From assembly GCA_023663285.1 (NCBI GenBank), contig JAMPHT010000006.1, positions 29,149 to 93,148 on the forward strand: a stretch of 64,000 bases of DNA, written 5' to 3'. Positions 33,966-43,315 of this stretch are shown here, piece after piece (the first letter of the stretch is position 1; each line of letters opens with the position of its first letter). Origin of the DNA: Bacillota bacterium (GTDB lineage: Bacteria; Bacillota; Clostridia; Lachnospirales; Lachnospiraceae). A model generated the notes under the pieces. It worked only from the letters and a program-made list of their open reading frames with translations, was not told the origin of the DNA and searched no databases. The position numbers and the translations under genes were made by a program.

Positions 33966-35492
33966 ATGAAAAGGTGGAAGAAAACAGCGGCATATCTGAT
34001 GGTGCTGACCCTGTCCGGCAGCCAGCTTGCGGCCTGTGGCGGAGAGGCACAGCAGGGATCGGAGGAAGGGACGCCGGAAGTGGCACAGGAAGAACCATTT
34101 GTGCCGGAGGTGATAGCGACCCTTGAGGCGGAGGATGCGTCTTTTGCGGGAAGCGTACACGGGAGCACCGGAAAGCCGGAATGCAGCGGAGGCGGATACG
34201 CCACCGGGTTCCAGAACGACGGGGACGCCTGTATTTTCAGTGTGGAGATCCCGGAGGACGGCTTTTATGATCTGTGGTTTTGCAGCGCGGCCAGCGACCA
34301 CAAGGAAAATTATGTGACTGTGGACGGAGAGGCTTTTGGAAATCTGGTGACGGATAACAAAGCCTTTGCAGAGTCGGGTATCAGCAGAGTATACCTGACG
34401 GCGGGAGCCCATGAGGTCTCCGTTTCAAAATATTGGGGATGGATCGACTTGGACTATATGAAGATAACCACATCGAAGCCAATACCGGCGTCGACCTATC
34501 AGGTCTCAGGGAAGCTTATCAATGAGAACGCCACGGATAACGCGAAACGACTGATGAGCTATCTGGCGGATAATTACGGAAGTAAGATCCTTTCCGGACA
34601 GTACTGTGACACGGGAATCAACGGAAAGGAATTCCAGGTGGTCAAAAAGGTGACCGGAAAGACGCCAGCGGTGCTGGGGCTTGACTTCATGGAATACACG
34701 CCTTCCTTTGTGGAGCATGGAAGCACGGGACATTCTACAGACCTTGCCATCCAGTGCTGGGAGCAGGGCGGGATCGTCACCTTCTGCTGGCACTGGAACG
34801 CCCCGACAAAATACCTGACCGGGAACTGGTACAGCGGTTTTTACTCTGAGTACACCAACCTGGACCTGGCAAAGGTCATGAACGGACAGGACACGGAAGG
34901 GTACGAACTGCTGATGCAGGATATCGACGCCATTGCGGCGCAGCTTGAGATCTTACAGGAGGCGGGGGTCCCCGTTCTCTGGCGGCCCCTTCATGAGGCA
35001 AGCGGCGGATGGTTCTGGTGGGGGGCTGCGGGCCCGGAGCCTTACATACAGCTTTACAGACTGCTCTATGACAAACTGACAAATGAATATAAGCTGAACA
35101 ACCTGATCTGGGTCTGGAACGGTCAGAACAAGGACTGGTATCCCGGAGACGAATACGTTGATATCATCGGCGAGGACATTTATCCCGGCGAGCGGGTATA
35201 TACCTCCCAGGTAAACAAATATCTGGAGGCCGTGGATTATACGGAAGCGGGGAAGATGGTGGTCCTGTCGGAGAACGGCTGTGTATTCGACCCTGACCTG
35301 GCGGTGCGGGACGGAGCCATGTGGGGGTTCTGGTGTACCTGGAGCGGTGAGTTCGTGGCAAAGGATTCCTCCATTTTCGCCTACAGTGAACAGTACACTG
35401 AGGCGGAGGCGCTGAAACGCTTTTATGAGGCGGAAGCGGTGATCACACTGGATGAGCTTCCGGATCTGAAGGAATATCCCATCCGGGATTAG
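33966..35492 (+). CDS. Beta-mannanase GH26 with CBM35-like domain, lipoprotein
   Basis: Endo-beta-1,4-mannanase of 508 residues, anchored to the cell surface. The signal peptide has a lipobox-like LAAC at about residues 17-20. A CBM35-type jelly roll follows at about 45-165 (LEAEDASFAG, GGGYATGFQNDGD, WIDLDYMKI). The GH26 barrel (about 180-500) has the acid/base Glu344 in WRPLHEASGGWFWWG and the nucleophile Glu436 in VVLSENGC. It makes the first cut in extracellular mannan and opens the utilisation locus. GGGGAG precedes the ATG. Confidence 0.93.
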   Translation: MKRWKKTAAYLMVLTLSGSQLAACGGEAQQGSEEGTPEVAQEEPFVPEVIATLEAEDASFAGSVHGSTGKPECSGGGYATGFQNDGDACIFSVEIPEDGFYDLWFCSAASDHKENYVTVDGEAFGNLVTDNKAFAESGISRVYLTAGAHEVSVSKYWGWIDLDYMKITTSKPIPASTYQVSGKLINENATDNAKRLMSYLADNYGSKILSGQYCDTGINGKEFQVVKKVTGKTPAVLGLDFMEYTPSFVEHGSTGHSTDLAIQCWEQGGIVTFCWHWNAPTKYLTGNWYSGFYSEYTNLDLAKVMNGQDTEGYELLMQDIDAIAAQLEILQEAGVPVLWRPLHEASGGWFWWGAAGPEPYIQLYRLLYDKLTNEYKLNNLIWVWNGQNKDWYPGDEYVDIIGEDIYPGERVYTSQVNKYLEAVDYTEAGKMVVLSENGCVFDPDLAVRDGAMWGFWCTWSGEFVAKDSSIFAYSEQYTEAEALKRFYEAEAVITLDELPDLKEYPIRD

Positions 35493-35506
35493 TGTGAAGT
35501 GTGCAA

Positions 35507-35557
35507 ATTGTTTGTGCCACCGTTGGCGGCATGATTGGAAGTGTGAACAGAATGAAG
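35507..35557 (+). repeat. 3' module of dispersed intergenic element
   Basis: TTGTTTGTGCCACCGTTGG followed by CGGCATGATTGGAAG and GTGTGAACAGAATGAAG matches the tail of the element at 12336-12384 and, in part, 52478-52525. It carries a GCCaCC/GGcGGC mini-hairpin. Sits between GH26 and the DUF624 gene. Confidence 0.55.
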
Positions 35558-35583
35558 ATCGAGATAGAAAACGAGACGTAAAT

Positions 35584-36255
35584 ATGAAAAAGAAGGAATC
35601 CGGAGGCGCATTTCCCGGTGAGGGAAAAATAGTGGGTCTGCTGAATAAGTCGGGGGAGATCATCCTGTTAAATATGACGTTCCTGCTGTGCTGTCTGCCG
35701 GTGGTGACGGTGGGGCCGGCCCTCTCATCCCTTTATTACGCCACTATGAAAAGCATCCGGCGGGAGAGAGGATACCCGGTGCGGGAGTTTTTCTTCTCCC
35801 TGAAGCGGACGCTGAAAAAAGGGATACTTCTTACTTTGCTGGCTGTCCTCTGGCTGGGATGTCTGTTCTTCGGCAGATATTACGCAAAGACGGGGCAGTG
35901 GAAGGCGTCGCCGGGGCCGGGACTGTATGATGCGTTCATCATAGTCAGCGTCTGCGTACTGACCTACATTTTCCCGGTGCTTTCCAGATTCGAGATGAAG
36001 CTGACGGGCATCCTGAAGCTCAGCTTTCTGATGTGTATCAGGTTTCTGCCGGTGACGGTATTGAGCCTTGCCGGGACGGTGGCGGTGGTCTTACTGATGA
36101 TATTTGTCCTGCCGATCCCCTGCATCCTGTTTGTGCCGGGACTGTGGTGCCTGGCGCTGACTTACCTTTTAGAGAGGGCGCTGCAGGCATACACGCCTGA
36201 GGCGGAGCCGGGAGAGGAACAATGGTTTGACAAAGAGGTTGATAAAGAGCTTTAA
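35584..36255 (+). CDS. DUF624 (YesL-like) membrane protein
   Basis: About 223 residues from ATG 35584 (MKKKESGGAFPGEG); the open frame begins earlier but the first 30 residues are translated intergenic repeat. Five hydrophobic helices are visible, with the family hallmark LNMTFLLCCLPVVTVGPALSSLYYATMK near the N-terminus (positions about 30-57). DUF624 proteins regularly accompany CUT1 sugar transporters and are thought to assist them or sense flux; no activity is established. It precedes the large binding protein gene by 32 bases and is probably in the same operon. Confidence 0.85.
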   Translation: MKKKESGGAFPGEGKIVGLLNKSGEIILLNMTFLLCCLPVVTVGPALSSLYYATMKSIRRERGYPVREFFFSLKRTLKKGILLTLLAVLWLGCLFFGRYYAKTGQWKASPGPGLYDAFIIVSVCVLTYIFPVLSRFEMKLTGILKLSFLMCIRFLPVTVLSLAGTVAVVLLMIFVLPIPCILFVPGLWCLALTYLLERALQAYTPEAEPGEEQWFDKEVDKEL

Positions 36256-36287
36256 AATATGTGCATGGCGCGGAAAAGGGGAAAACA

Positions 36288-39281
36288 ATGAAGCAAGCTA
36301 AAATTTTGAGAAAATCTACAGCGGCGGTCCTTCTTGCATCTATGGTGCTTACGATGCTGCCTGTTGCGGGCTTAGAGTCCAAGGCAAAAACAGACTGCTC
36401 CATGGATGAATTTGACGAGATGATCAGCACCTACAATGTGGACGACTCCATTCCTTCCTACAAGGAATATAAGGCACTGCATTCGGACGCCGCCTATCCC
36501 GACACCGTGGTGGAGATCCCTGCTTCGGGCTTCGTCAGGTACGAGGAGAGCGACGCGCCTGCCAAGCCGCAGGTCTATTCCGATTATGAGGGGATGGCGG
36601 GAGACAGTGTGCTGACAGGCGAGGACTCCCTGATCGAGTTTGAAGTGAATGTGGCCCAAAGCGGTATGTACAATCTCTCGGTGGTGTATTACCCCACGGA
36701 GGGTAAAAACTCTGATATCCAGCGGAGCCTGTTTGTGGACGGAGCGCTGCCCTTTGAGGAGCTGGCGCTGCTGACCTTCCCCAGAGTGTGGACCAATTAT
36801 GTGGCGGATACAAGGGTAGATAAAAACGGCGTCACTGTCATGAACTGGGAAAAGGACAATCAGGGCAACGATGTGAAGCCTAAGACAATGGAGATACCTG
36901 AGTGGCAGACCAGGTACTTATATGACAGTGACGGCTATATCACCGAGCCCCTTTCAATTTACCTGGAAGCGGGAGAGCATACCGTCAGCATCGTGTCCCT
37001 GCGGGAGCCCATGCTGATAAACAAGCTGATTTTAAGCAACGCCGAAGAGGTGAAAAGCTACGCTCAGGTAAAGGCGCTCTGGGATGCGGCGGGGGCGGCG
37101 GATACCACCGGCGCCCACATCCTTCTGGAGGGAGAATACGCTACCAAGACCTCTTCCCAGATGCTTTATCCTCAGCAGGACCAGTCCTCCCCGGCAGTGT
37201 CGCCCTCCAGCGCCAAGGCGCTTCTGAACAACTCCATCGGCGGTAATTCCTGGAGGCTGGTGGGACAGTGGATCGAGTGGGAGTTTGATATTTTAAAGGA
37301 CGGTTATTATTGTATCTCTTTCTATGACAAACAGAATTTCTCCAGAGGCATTCATGTGTCCCGCCGTATCACCATTGACGGGGAAGTGCCATTCTCGGAG
37401 ATGAACGATTACGCCTTCGATTACAGCCAGAGCTGGCGGGAGGATAAGCTGACGGATGAAAGCGGCGAGCCTTACCGTTTCTATATGGAGGAGGGGCATC
37501 ATGTGCTCCGCATGGAGGTGGTGCTGGGCGAGTTTTCCGAGATCGTAGGTCTGGTGGAAGAGGCGGTACAGCAGTTGAACAGCATTTACCGCCAGGTGAT
37601 CAAGGTCACCGGCGTGGCCCCTGATACTTACCGGAGCTATCAGCTGGAGGCGACCCTGCCGCAGCTGCACGATCAGCTGGTGGAGGCCAGAGCCACCGTG
37701 AATGAAGCCCTGGAAAAGCTGGAGGCAGTGGCAGGAAGCAACACCGATAAAAAGGCGGTGCTTCTGACCATGAGGGACCAGTTGGACGATCTGATCAAGG
37801 ACGGAGAGTACTTTGTCAGGGTCATCGGCACTTACAAGACCAATGTCCGGGCGCTGGGCACCTGGATCACCAACGTGATCAGCCAGCCCCTGCAGATAGA
37901 CCGCATCAATATCTATTCGCCGGATGTGAAGATCAAGTATGACAAGACCGGATTTTTCAGCCAGGCGGGATATGAGATCAGCAGGCTGTATTACTCCTTC
38001 ATCATCGACTACAACAACATCGGCAGTGTGGACGAGAGCAATAAGGACAACACGGCGCTGACTCTGTGGATCGGTTCCGGCCGTGACCAGGCCAATGTCA
38101 TCAAGGCTCTGATAGACGACACCTTCACCAGCCAGACCGGCGTCAGTGTCAATGTGCAGCTGGTGGATATGAATACCCTGTTAAAAGCCACCCTGGTGGG
38201 AGAGGGCCCCGACGTGGCGATCCAGGTGGCAAACACCAACGGCGTGGCCGGAGCGGTGCTGTACACCGGCAACGACACCCCGGTGAACTACGGCATCCGA
38301 AACGCAGTGCTGGATCTGACTCAGTTTGCGGACTGTGAAGAGGTGCTTGCCCGGTTCCCGGATGCGGCAAATACCCAGTTTACCTACGACGGCGCGGTGT
38401 ACGCCCTGCCGGAGACCATCACTTATCCGGTGATGTTCTACAGGAAGGACATCTTAAAGGAGATTGGTCTGGAGGTGCCAGAGACCTGGGATGATGTGAA
38501 GGTGGCAATGACCGTGCTGGCAAAGAACCAGATGGAGTTCGGTATGCTGGCAAACGAGCAGATATTCGCCTCCCTGCTGTACCAGAACGGAGGCAGATAT
38601 TATAACGACGACGGCACCGCATCGGATCTGGATTCGGACATTGCGGTGAATACCTTCAAGGATTTCTGCGAGTACTATACGGATTACAAGCTGGATAAGG
38701 AGACCAGCGTGGAGGAGCGGTTCAGGACAGGCGAGTGTCCCATCATCATATCGGACTACACCACCTACAACAACTTTGCCGTGTCTGCTCCGGATATAGC
38801 GGGCCTGTGGAGCTTCACCCAGATTCCGGGAACAGTGCAGGCGGATGGCGGCGTGGACCATTCTGTGGCGAGTACCGGGCTGGCGAGCATGATCATGGCG
38901 GATACGGACTATCCGGATGCTGCCTGGGAGTTCGTCAAGTGGTGGACCAGCGCGGACACCCAGACCCAGTATGGGCGGGAGATGGAGTCTCTGATGGGCT
39001 CCGCAGCCAGAGTGCCCACCGCAAACTATGAGGCATTCTTAAATATGCCATGGCCTGTGGATGATTTTGAGGCGCTGAAGGAAGCCATGGAGAGCGCAGA
39101 GGGCATCCCTCAGGTGCCTGGCGGATATTATTCCTGGCGTAATGTGTACAACGCCTTTTACGAGGTGGTGACCAACACAGACACCGCCCTTCCCAGAGAG
39201 GAACTGATGGATAAGGTCATCTACATCAACGCGGAAATCGACTACAAGCGCGAAGAACTGGAATTGGACAAGAAGAAATAA
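36288..39281 (+). CDS. Large secreted solute-binding protein with N-terminal jelly-roll modules
   Basis: Protein of 997 residues starting at ATG 36288 (AAAGGGG upstream). The signal peptide ends around ESKA without a lipobox Cys, so it appears secreted or otherwise retained. Two CBM-like jelly rolls occupy about 82-254 (FVRYEESDAPAKPQ, SGMYNLSVVYYP) and 277-420 (ILLEGEYATKT, DGYYCISFYDKQN). A helical linker covers about 430-550, and a CUT1 binding-protein fold fills about 590-985 (LTLWIGSGRDQANV, GEGPDVAIQVANTN, YALPETITYPVMFYRKDI). Two permease genes follow. Typical binding proteins are about 450-550 residues, so the added modules are unusual. Likely ligand: mannan oligosaccharides. Confidence 0.85.
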   Translation: MKQAKILRKSTAAVLLASMVLTMLPVAGLESKAKTDCSMDEFDEMISTYNVDDSIPSYKEYKALHSDAAYPDTVVEIPASGFVRYEESDAPAKPQVYSDYEGMAGDSVLTGEDSLIEFEVNVAQSGMYNLSVVYYPTEGKNSDIQRSLFVDGALPFEELALLTFPRVWTNYVADTRVDKNGVTVMNWEKDNQGNDVKPKTMEIPEWQTRYLYDSDGYITEPLSIYLEAGEHTVSIVSLREPMLINKLILSNAEEVKSYAQVKALWDAAGAADTTGAHILLEGEYATKTSSQMLYPQQDQSSPAVSPSSAKALLNNSIGGNSWRLVGQWIEWEFDILKDGYYCISFYDKQNFSRGIHVSRRITIDGEVPFSEMNDYAFDYSQSWREDKLTDESGEPYRFYMEEGHHVLRMEVVLGEFSEIVGLVEEAVQQLNSIYRQVIKVTGVAPDTYRSYQLEATLPQLHDQLVEARATVNEALEKLEAVAGSNTDKKAVLLTMRDQLDDLIKDGEYFVRVIGTYKTNVRALGTWITNVISQPLQIDRINIYSPDVKIKYDKTGFFSQAGYEISRLYYSFIIDYNNIGSVDESNKDNTALTLWIGSGRDQANVIKALIDDTFTSQTGVSVNVQLVDMNTLLKATLVGEGPDVAIQVANTNGVAGAVLYTGNDTPVNYGIRNAVLDLTQFADCEEVLARFPDAANTQFTYDGAVYALPETITYPVMFYRKDILKEIGLEVPETWDDVKVAMTVLAKNQMEFGMLANEQIFASLLYQNGGRYYNDDGTASDLDSDIAVNTFKDFCEYYTDYKLDKETSVEERFRTGECPIIISDYTTYNNFAVSAPDIAGLWSFTQIPGTVQADGGVDHSVASTGLASMIMADTDYPDAAWEFVKWWTSADTQTQYGREMESLMGSAARVPTANYEAFLNMPWPVDDFEALKEAMESAEGIPQVPGGYYSWRNVYNAFYEVVTNTDTALPREELMDKVIYINAEIDYKREELELDKKK

Positions 39282-39298
39282 CAGAAGGGGGCATATAA

Positions 39299-40264
39299 AT
39301 GGCAGAGCAAATGCAAGCGTCCGCAAAGACGACAGGTGTATCCCAGGAGACCCTGAATCTGATCAAAAAGCAGGGAACGTTGGGGTATCAGATCAAAAGA
39401 AGTAAATCGTCCTATCTCATGCTGGCTCCATATTTTATTATGTTTTTCTTCTTCACCGTACTGCCGGTGGTGATGAGTGTGGCTTTCAGCTTTACCTACT
39501 ACAATATGCTGGAAATGCCGGAGTTTGTGGGATGGAAAAACTACATCAAGCTGTTCCTGGAGGATGATATTTTCATGACTTCCCTGAAGAACACCCTGAT
39601 CCTGGCAGTGATCACAGGACCGGTCAGTTATTTCCTGTGCCTGCTGTTCGCCTGGATCATCAACGAGTTCAAGGGATGGCTGAGAGCTTTCCTGACCCTG
39701 ATTTTCTATGCGCCCAGCATCTGCGGTAACGCATATGTGGTCTGGAACCTGATCCTCTCCGGCGACCGGTACGGCTACTTGAACGGTATACTCTTAAAGC
39801 TTGGCATTCTGGACGAGGCCGTGATATGGATGAAAACGGAAAAGTATGTGCTGCCCATGCTGATTGTAGTGCAGCTGTGGCTGAGTCTGGGCACCGGCTT
39901 CCTGTCCTTTATCGCCGGACTCCAGACCGTAGACAAGAGCCTGTATGAGGCGGCGGCATTGGACGGCGTAAAGAACCGCTGGCAGGAGCTGTGGCACGTG
40001 ACGCTGCCTGCCATGAAGCCTCAGCTGATGTTCGGCGCGGTCATGCAGATCACACAGTCCTTTGCCATTGCGGACGTGTCCATCCAGCTGGCGGGCAATC
40101 CTTCTGTGAACTACGCGGGCGCTACCGTGGTCACACACCTTCTGGACTACGGTACGGTGCGATTTGAGATGGGGTATGCGTCGGCGATAGCCACCGTGCT
40201 GTTCCTGTTGATGGTAGGCAGCAATAAGCTGGTACAGAGACTCTTAAGGAGGGTTGGCGAATAA
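39299..40264 (+). CDS. CUT1 sugar ABC permease, LplB/UgpA-type
   Basis: First permease (321 residues) of the transporter fed by the binding protein at 36288-39281. Six core helices plus an extra N-terminal cytoplasmic stretch of about 40 residues. The EAA loop reads YEAAALDGVKNRWQELWHVTLP, which docks the ATPase. AGAAGGGGGC precedes the ATG. Its stop overlaps the next permease start by one base. No ATPase is encoded in the locus; such systems use a shared MsmK-type ATPase. Confidence 0.92.
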   Translation: MAEQMQASAKTTGVSQETLNLIKKQGTLGYQIKRSKSSYLMLAPYFIMFFFFTVLPVVMSVAFSFTYYNMLEMPEFVGWKNYIKLFLEDDIFMTSLKNTLILAVITGPVSYFLCLLFAWIINEFKGWLRAFLTLIFYAPSICGNAYVVWNLILSGDRYGYLNGILLKLGILDEAVIWMKTEKYVLPMLIVVQLWLSLGTGFLSFIAGLQTVDKSLYEAAALDGVKNRWQELWHVTLPAMKPQLMFGAVMQITQSFAIADVSIQLAGNPSVNYAGATVVTHLLDYGTVRFEMGYASAIATVLFLLMVGSNKLVQRLLRRVGE

Positions 40265-41139
40265 TGAAAAAGAAAAGAAGATTTTTCAAGCCAAAGGAGA
40301 AAAGGCTGAACCGTTCCATGGCGGGCAACACCCTGTTGTTCGTGCTGATGTTTATCTGCGGCCTGGCTATGATCCTGCCTCTGGTAATGGTGATCAACAA
40401 TTGCTTAAAGCCCCTGGATGAACTGTATCAGTTCCCGCCCAGGATATTTGTGCGCAACCCTACTCTTGAGAACTTTTCGGATCTGTTTACATTGATGAGT
40501 GATTCCTGGGTGCCCTTTTCCCGGTATATGCTGAATACCATCATCATTACCGGCGGCGGTATGGTGGGGCACGTCATTGTGGCTTCCCTGGCGGCATATC
40601 CCCTGGCGAAGCACCGGTTTCCCGGCAAGAACATCCTGTTTAGCATGGTAGTGCTTTCCATGATGTTTTCCTGGACCGTGACCCAGACCCCGCAGTATAT
40701 GATCATTTCCTGGCTTCATATCAACAATACCTACCTTGCGTTGATCCTGCCGGCCTGCTCCTTCGGTATGGGGCTGTACCTGATGAAACAGTTTATGGAG
40801 CAGCTGCCCGATTCCCTGATGGAGTCGGCCAGACTGGACGGAGCCAGCGAGTGGAAGATATTCTGGAATATCGTAATGCCTAACGTGAAGCCTGCCTGGC
40901 TGACCCTGGCTATCTTCCAGTTCCAGCAGATGTGGGGCAACACGGGAAGTACCTTCTTACGCGACGAGCAGCTCAAGCCCCTGCAGTATGCCTTGCAGCA
41001 GGTTTCTGCAGGCGGTATGGCAAGAGCCGGCGCTGCGGCGGCAGTTACCTTTATCATTGCGGCGGTGCCCATCACCTTCTTCCTGATCTGCCAGAAGAAC
41101 GTATTGGAGACCATGACCTCCTCAGGTATGAAAGATTAG
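40264..41139 (+). CDS. CUT1 sugar ABC permease, LplC/UgpE-type
   Basis: Second permease (291 residues) of the same transporter. Start ATG overlaps the upstream stop in a TAATG junction, so translation is coupled; AAGGAGGG lies inside the previous gene. Six membrane helices and the EAA loop ESARLDGASEWKIFWNIVMP are visible. Together with 39299-40264 it forms the membrane channel, probably for manno-oligosaccharides. Confidence 0.92.
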   Translation: MKKKRRFFKPKEKRLNRSMAGNTLLFVLMFICGLAMILPLVMVINNCLKPLDELYQFPPRIFVRNPTLENFSDLFTLMSDSWVPFSRYMLNTIIITGGGMVGHVIVASLAAYPLAKHRFPGKNILFSMVVLSMMFSWTVTQTPQYMIISWLHINNTYLALILPACSFGMGLYLMKQFMEQLPDSLMESARLDGASEWKIFWNIVMPNVKPAWLTLAIFQFQQMWGNTGSTFLRDEQLKPLQYALQQVSAGGMARAGAAAAVTFIIAAVPITFFLICQKNVLETMTSSGMKD

Positions 41140-41163
41140 TCTACAGAAAGGCAGGGTAAAAAT

Positions 41164-42678
41164 TTGAAAATAAATTTTCCAAATAGAAAAATAATCCGGA
41201 AATTTACGCGGGTCCTGTCCATCTGTCTTGCATCTTTACTGCTGGCGGGCATGACTGTACAGGAGGTACACGCGACCTCCATCCCCTATGATACTTACAA
41301 TTATGACTACAGAGAATATATCCATTTTACTCCCGCGGCCTATGTGCCGGATACCACCATTCGGGGAGGGGACTTTACCTGGAACGGGGAGCCTCTTGGA
41401 AACTTTCTGACCCCCCAGGACTTAAGCCAGGCGGATGACGGAAAGATCTATGTGGCGGACACCGGCAACAACCGTATCGTGGTGCTGGACGAGAGAATGA
41501 AGCAGGTCCTGAATGTGATAACCACCTTTGACAACAACGGTGCAGAGGACAGCTTCAAGCAGCCCTACGGCGTGTTTGTATCCGAGAAGAATGAGATCTA
41601 CATTGCGGATTCCCAGAATAACCGTATCGTGGTGTTGAATCAGGCGGGAGAGCTGGTGAAGATCGTGTCGAATCCACAGTCCGAGAGCCTGGAGGACAAT
41701 TATGTGTTCGTTCCCCTGAAGGTGGCGGTAGACTATGCGGACAGAGTGTACTGTATCGCCCAGAATATGTTCGAGGGCATCATGGTATTCGAGAGCAACG
41801 GAAGCTTTTCCACTTTCTTTGGAACTATCGACGTGGAGATCAGCGCCTGGGAAAAATTCTGGGCAAGGCTGGCGTCCAAGGAGGAGAGGGCGAAGCAGCT
41901 GCTGTTCATCCCTACGGAGTTTACGGGGATCGACATCGATCCCGACGGCTTTGTATATGCCTCCAACATCGACCCTGACGGGGAGCAGGGCGTGAGACGC
42001 TTAAATCCCAGAGGAGAGGACGTTATCAAGAAGGGGGAAAACGGTAATGTGGGCGGCGACCTGTGGACGGACGGCAGCACTGACTATGCCGGTCCTTCTC
42101 AATTCACGGACGTGGTGTACAGGGACAACGGCATCTACTCCTGTCTGGACAGAAAGAGAGGGCGTATCTTCACCTATGACCATGAAGGCAACCTGCTTTA
42201 TATCTTCGGCGGTCTGGGCAGTCAGGAGGGGACTTTCGCACTGCCGGTGGCAGTGGAGGATATCGGGGACAGGATCGTGGTGCTGGACGCTACCAGAGGA
42301 GATATCTGCTGCTTTGAAATGACGGAGTACGGCAGGCTGATCAACGAGGCGGTGGGGCTTCGCTATGACGGCGACGAGGCTTCGGCGGTAGCCATCTGGG
42401 AAAGGGTGCTGGAGCTTGACGAGAACAACGAGCTGGCAAACACCGGTATCGGGAAAGCCTATCTCACCGCAGGAGACTATAAGCAGGCCATGAAATATCT
42501 GAAGCTGGGCATGAACAGAGACCATTACTCCGTGGCCTTCAGACGTTACAGGAACGATCTGCTGACAGCCAACGCCAGCTACTTCCTCACAGGCGTCGCG
42601 GTGCTGCTGGTGATCTGGTTCGGCTATAAGCAGTTCAAAAAGAAAAAGGCAAAAAAAGGAGGTGTGGTAAATGGGTAA
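41164..42678 (+). CDS. Membrane-anchored NHL-repeat beta-propeller with TPR
   Basis: Protein of 504 residues starting at TTG 41164 with AAAGGCAGGG upstream. A signal peptide (to about residue 36) precedes extracellular NHL repeats, most clearly KIYVADTGNNRIVVLD and EIYIADSQNNRIVVLN, which would form a propeller to about residue 400. A TPR-like pair follows (AIWERVLELDENNELA, AYLTAGDYKQAMKYL), then a single C-terminal helix (about 475-495) and a Lys-rich cytoplasmic tail. NHL/TPR domains bind proteins or glycans. Its stop overlaps the YIP1 gene by 8 bases, so the two are co-translated. Role in sugar uptake is inferred from context only. Confidence 0.85.
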   Translation: MKINFPNRKIIRKFTRVLSICLASLLLAGMTVQEVHATSIPYDTYNYDYREYIHFTPAAYVPDTTIRGGDFTWNGEPLGNFLTPQDLSQADDGKIYVADTGNNRIVVLDERMKQVLNVITTFDNNGAEDSFKQPYGVFVSEKNEIYIADSQNNRIVVLNQAGELVKIVSNPQSESLEDNYVFVPLKVAVDYADRVYCIAQNMFEGIMVFESNGSFSTFFGTIDVEISAWEKFWARLASKEERAKQLLFIPTEFTGIDIDPDGFVYASNIDPDGEQGVRRLNPRGEDVIKKGENGNVGGDLWTDGSTDYAGPSQFTDVVYRDNGIYSCLDRKRGRIFTYDHEGNLLYIFGGLGSQEGTFALPVAVEDIGDRIVVLDATRGDICCFEMTEYGRLINEAVGLRYDGDEASAVAIWERVLELDENNELANTGIGKAYLTAGDYKQAMKYLKLGMNRDHYSVAFRRYRNDLLTANASYFLTGVAVLLVIWFGYKQFKKKKAKKGGVVNG

Positions 42679-43303
42679 ATACTTTTCAAAGGAAAAATGG
42701 AAATATATGTTTTATACCATTACCCACCCCATGGACGGATATTATTGGATCCGCCATCAGGACAGAGGCAGCGTGCCCATTGCCATTCTGATGGTCATAC
42801 TGTTCTCCGTCAGCTTCTCGTCCAATCGGCTGCTGGCGTCCTTTGTGGTCAATGACATAGATCCCAGAGGGGTTGACAGTCTCTATGAGCTGCTGGGCGT
42901 CCTGGCGGCCTATCTGCTGCTGTGTGTCAGCAACTGGTCCATCACCTGTCTGATGAACGGGGAGGGCAGGATGAAGGATATTGCCATAGCGGTCGGCTAC
43001 GGCACGGTGCCCATCACCATCATGATGTTCCTGGGCACTCTGGTAAGCCAGTTTGTGGCGGACGATGAGCAGGCATTTTACACCATGGTTCTGGCGGTGG
43101 GCATTGCCTACGGTGTGATCATGATACTGGTAGGCATTATGCAGGTACACAATTACACCCTGGGAAAGACCCTGCTCACCCTGTTCCTTACGCTGGTGGC
43201 AATGTTTATCATCATCTTTTTGCTGCTTCTTTTGAGTAACCTGCTGGGCATGGTGGTGAATTTCGTCAGAAGCATCTACACGGAAATCATTTTTAGGACT
43301 TAA
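42671..43303 (+). CDS. YIP1-family membrane protein
   Basis: Integral membrane protein of 210 residues with about five helices and short loops; the N-terminal MDGYYWIRHQDRG region and the central AYLLLCVSNWSITCLM segment fit the YIP1 family. Bacterial members have no known activity. It starts inside the end of the NHL gene (8-base overlap; AAAGGAGGTG site), and the DUF5696 gene follows after 12 bases. The three are best viewed as one membrane module inside the mannan transporter operon. Confidence 0.82.
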   Translation: MGKYFSKEKWKYMFYTITHPMDGYYWIRHQDRGSVPIAILMVILFSVSFSSNRLLASFVVNDIDPRGVDSLYELLGVLAAYLLLCVSNWSITCLMNGEGRMKDIAIAVGYGTVPITIMMFLGTLVSQFVADDEQAFYTMVLAVGIAYGVIMILVGIMQVHNYTLGKTLLTLFLTLVAMFIIIFLLLLLSNLLGMVVNFVRSIYTEIIFRT

Positions 43304-43315
43304 GGAGGCAGGAGC

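Noticed and set aside
33845-34126. 93-codon + strand open frame starting MVKSTNETQKEIE before GH26
   Set aside because: It spans the GH26 promoter and runs into the GH26 coding sequence in another frame; the second half is a translation artefact and it has no ribosome site.
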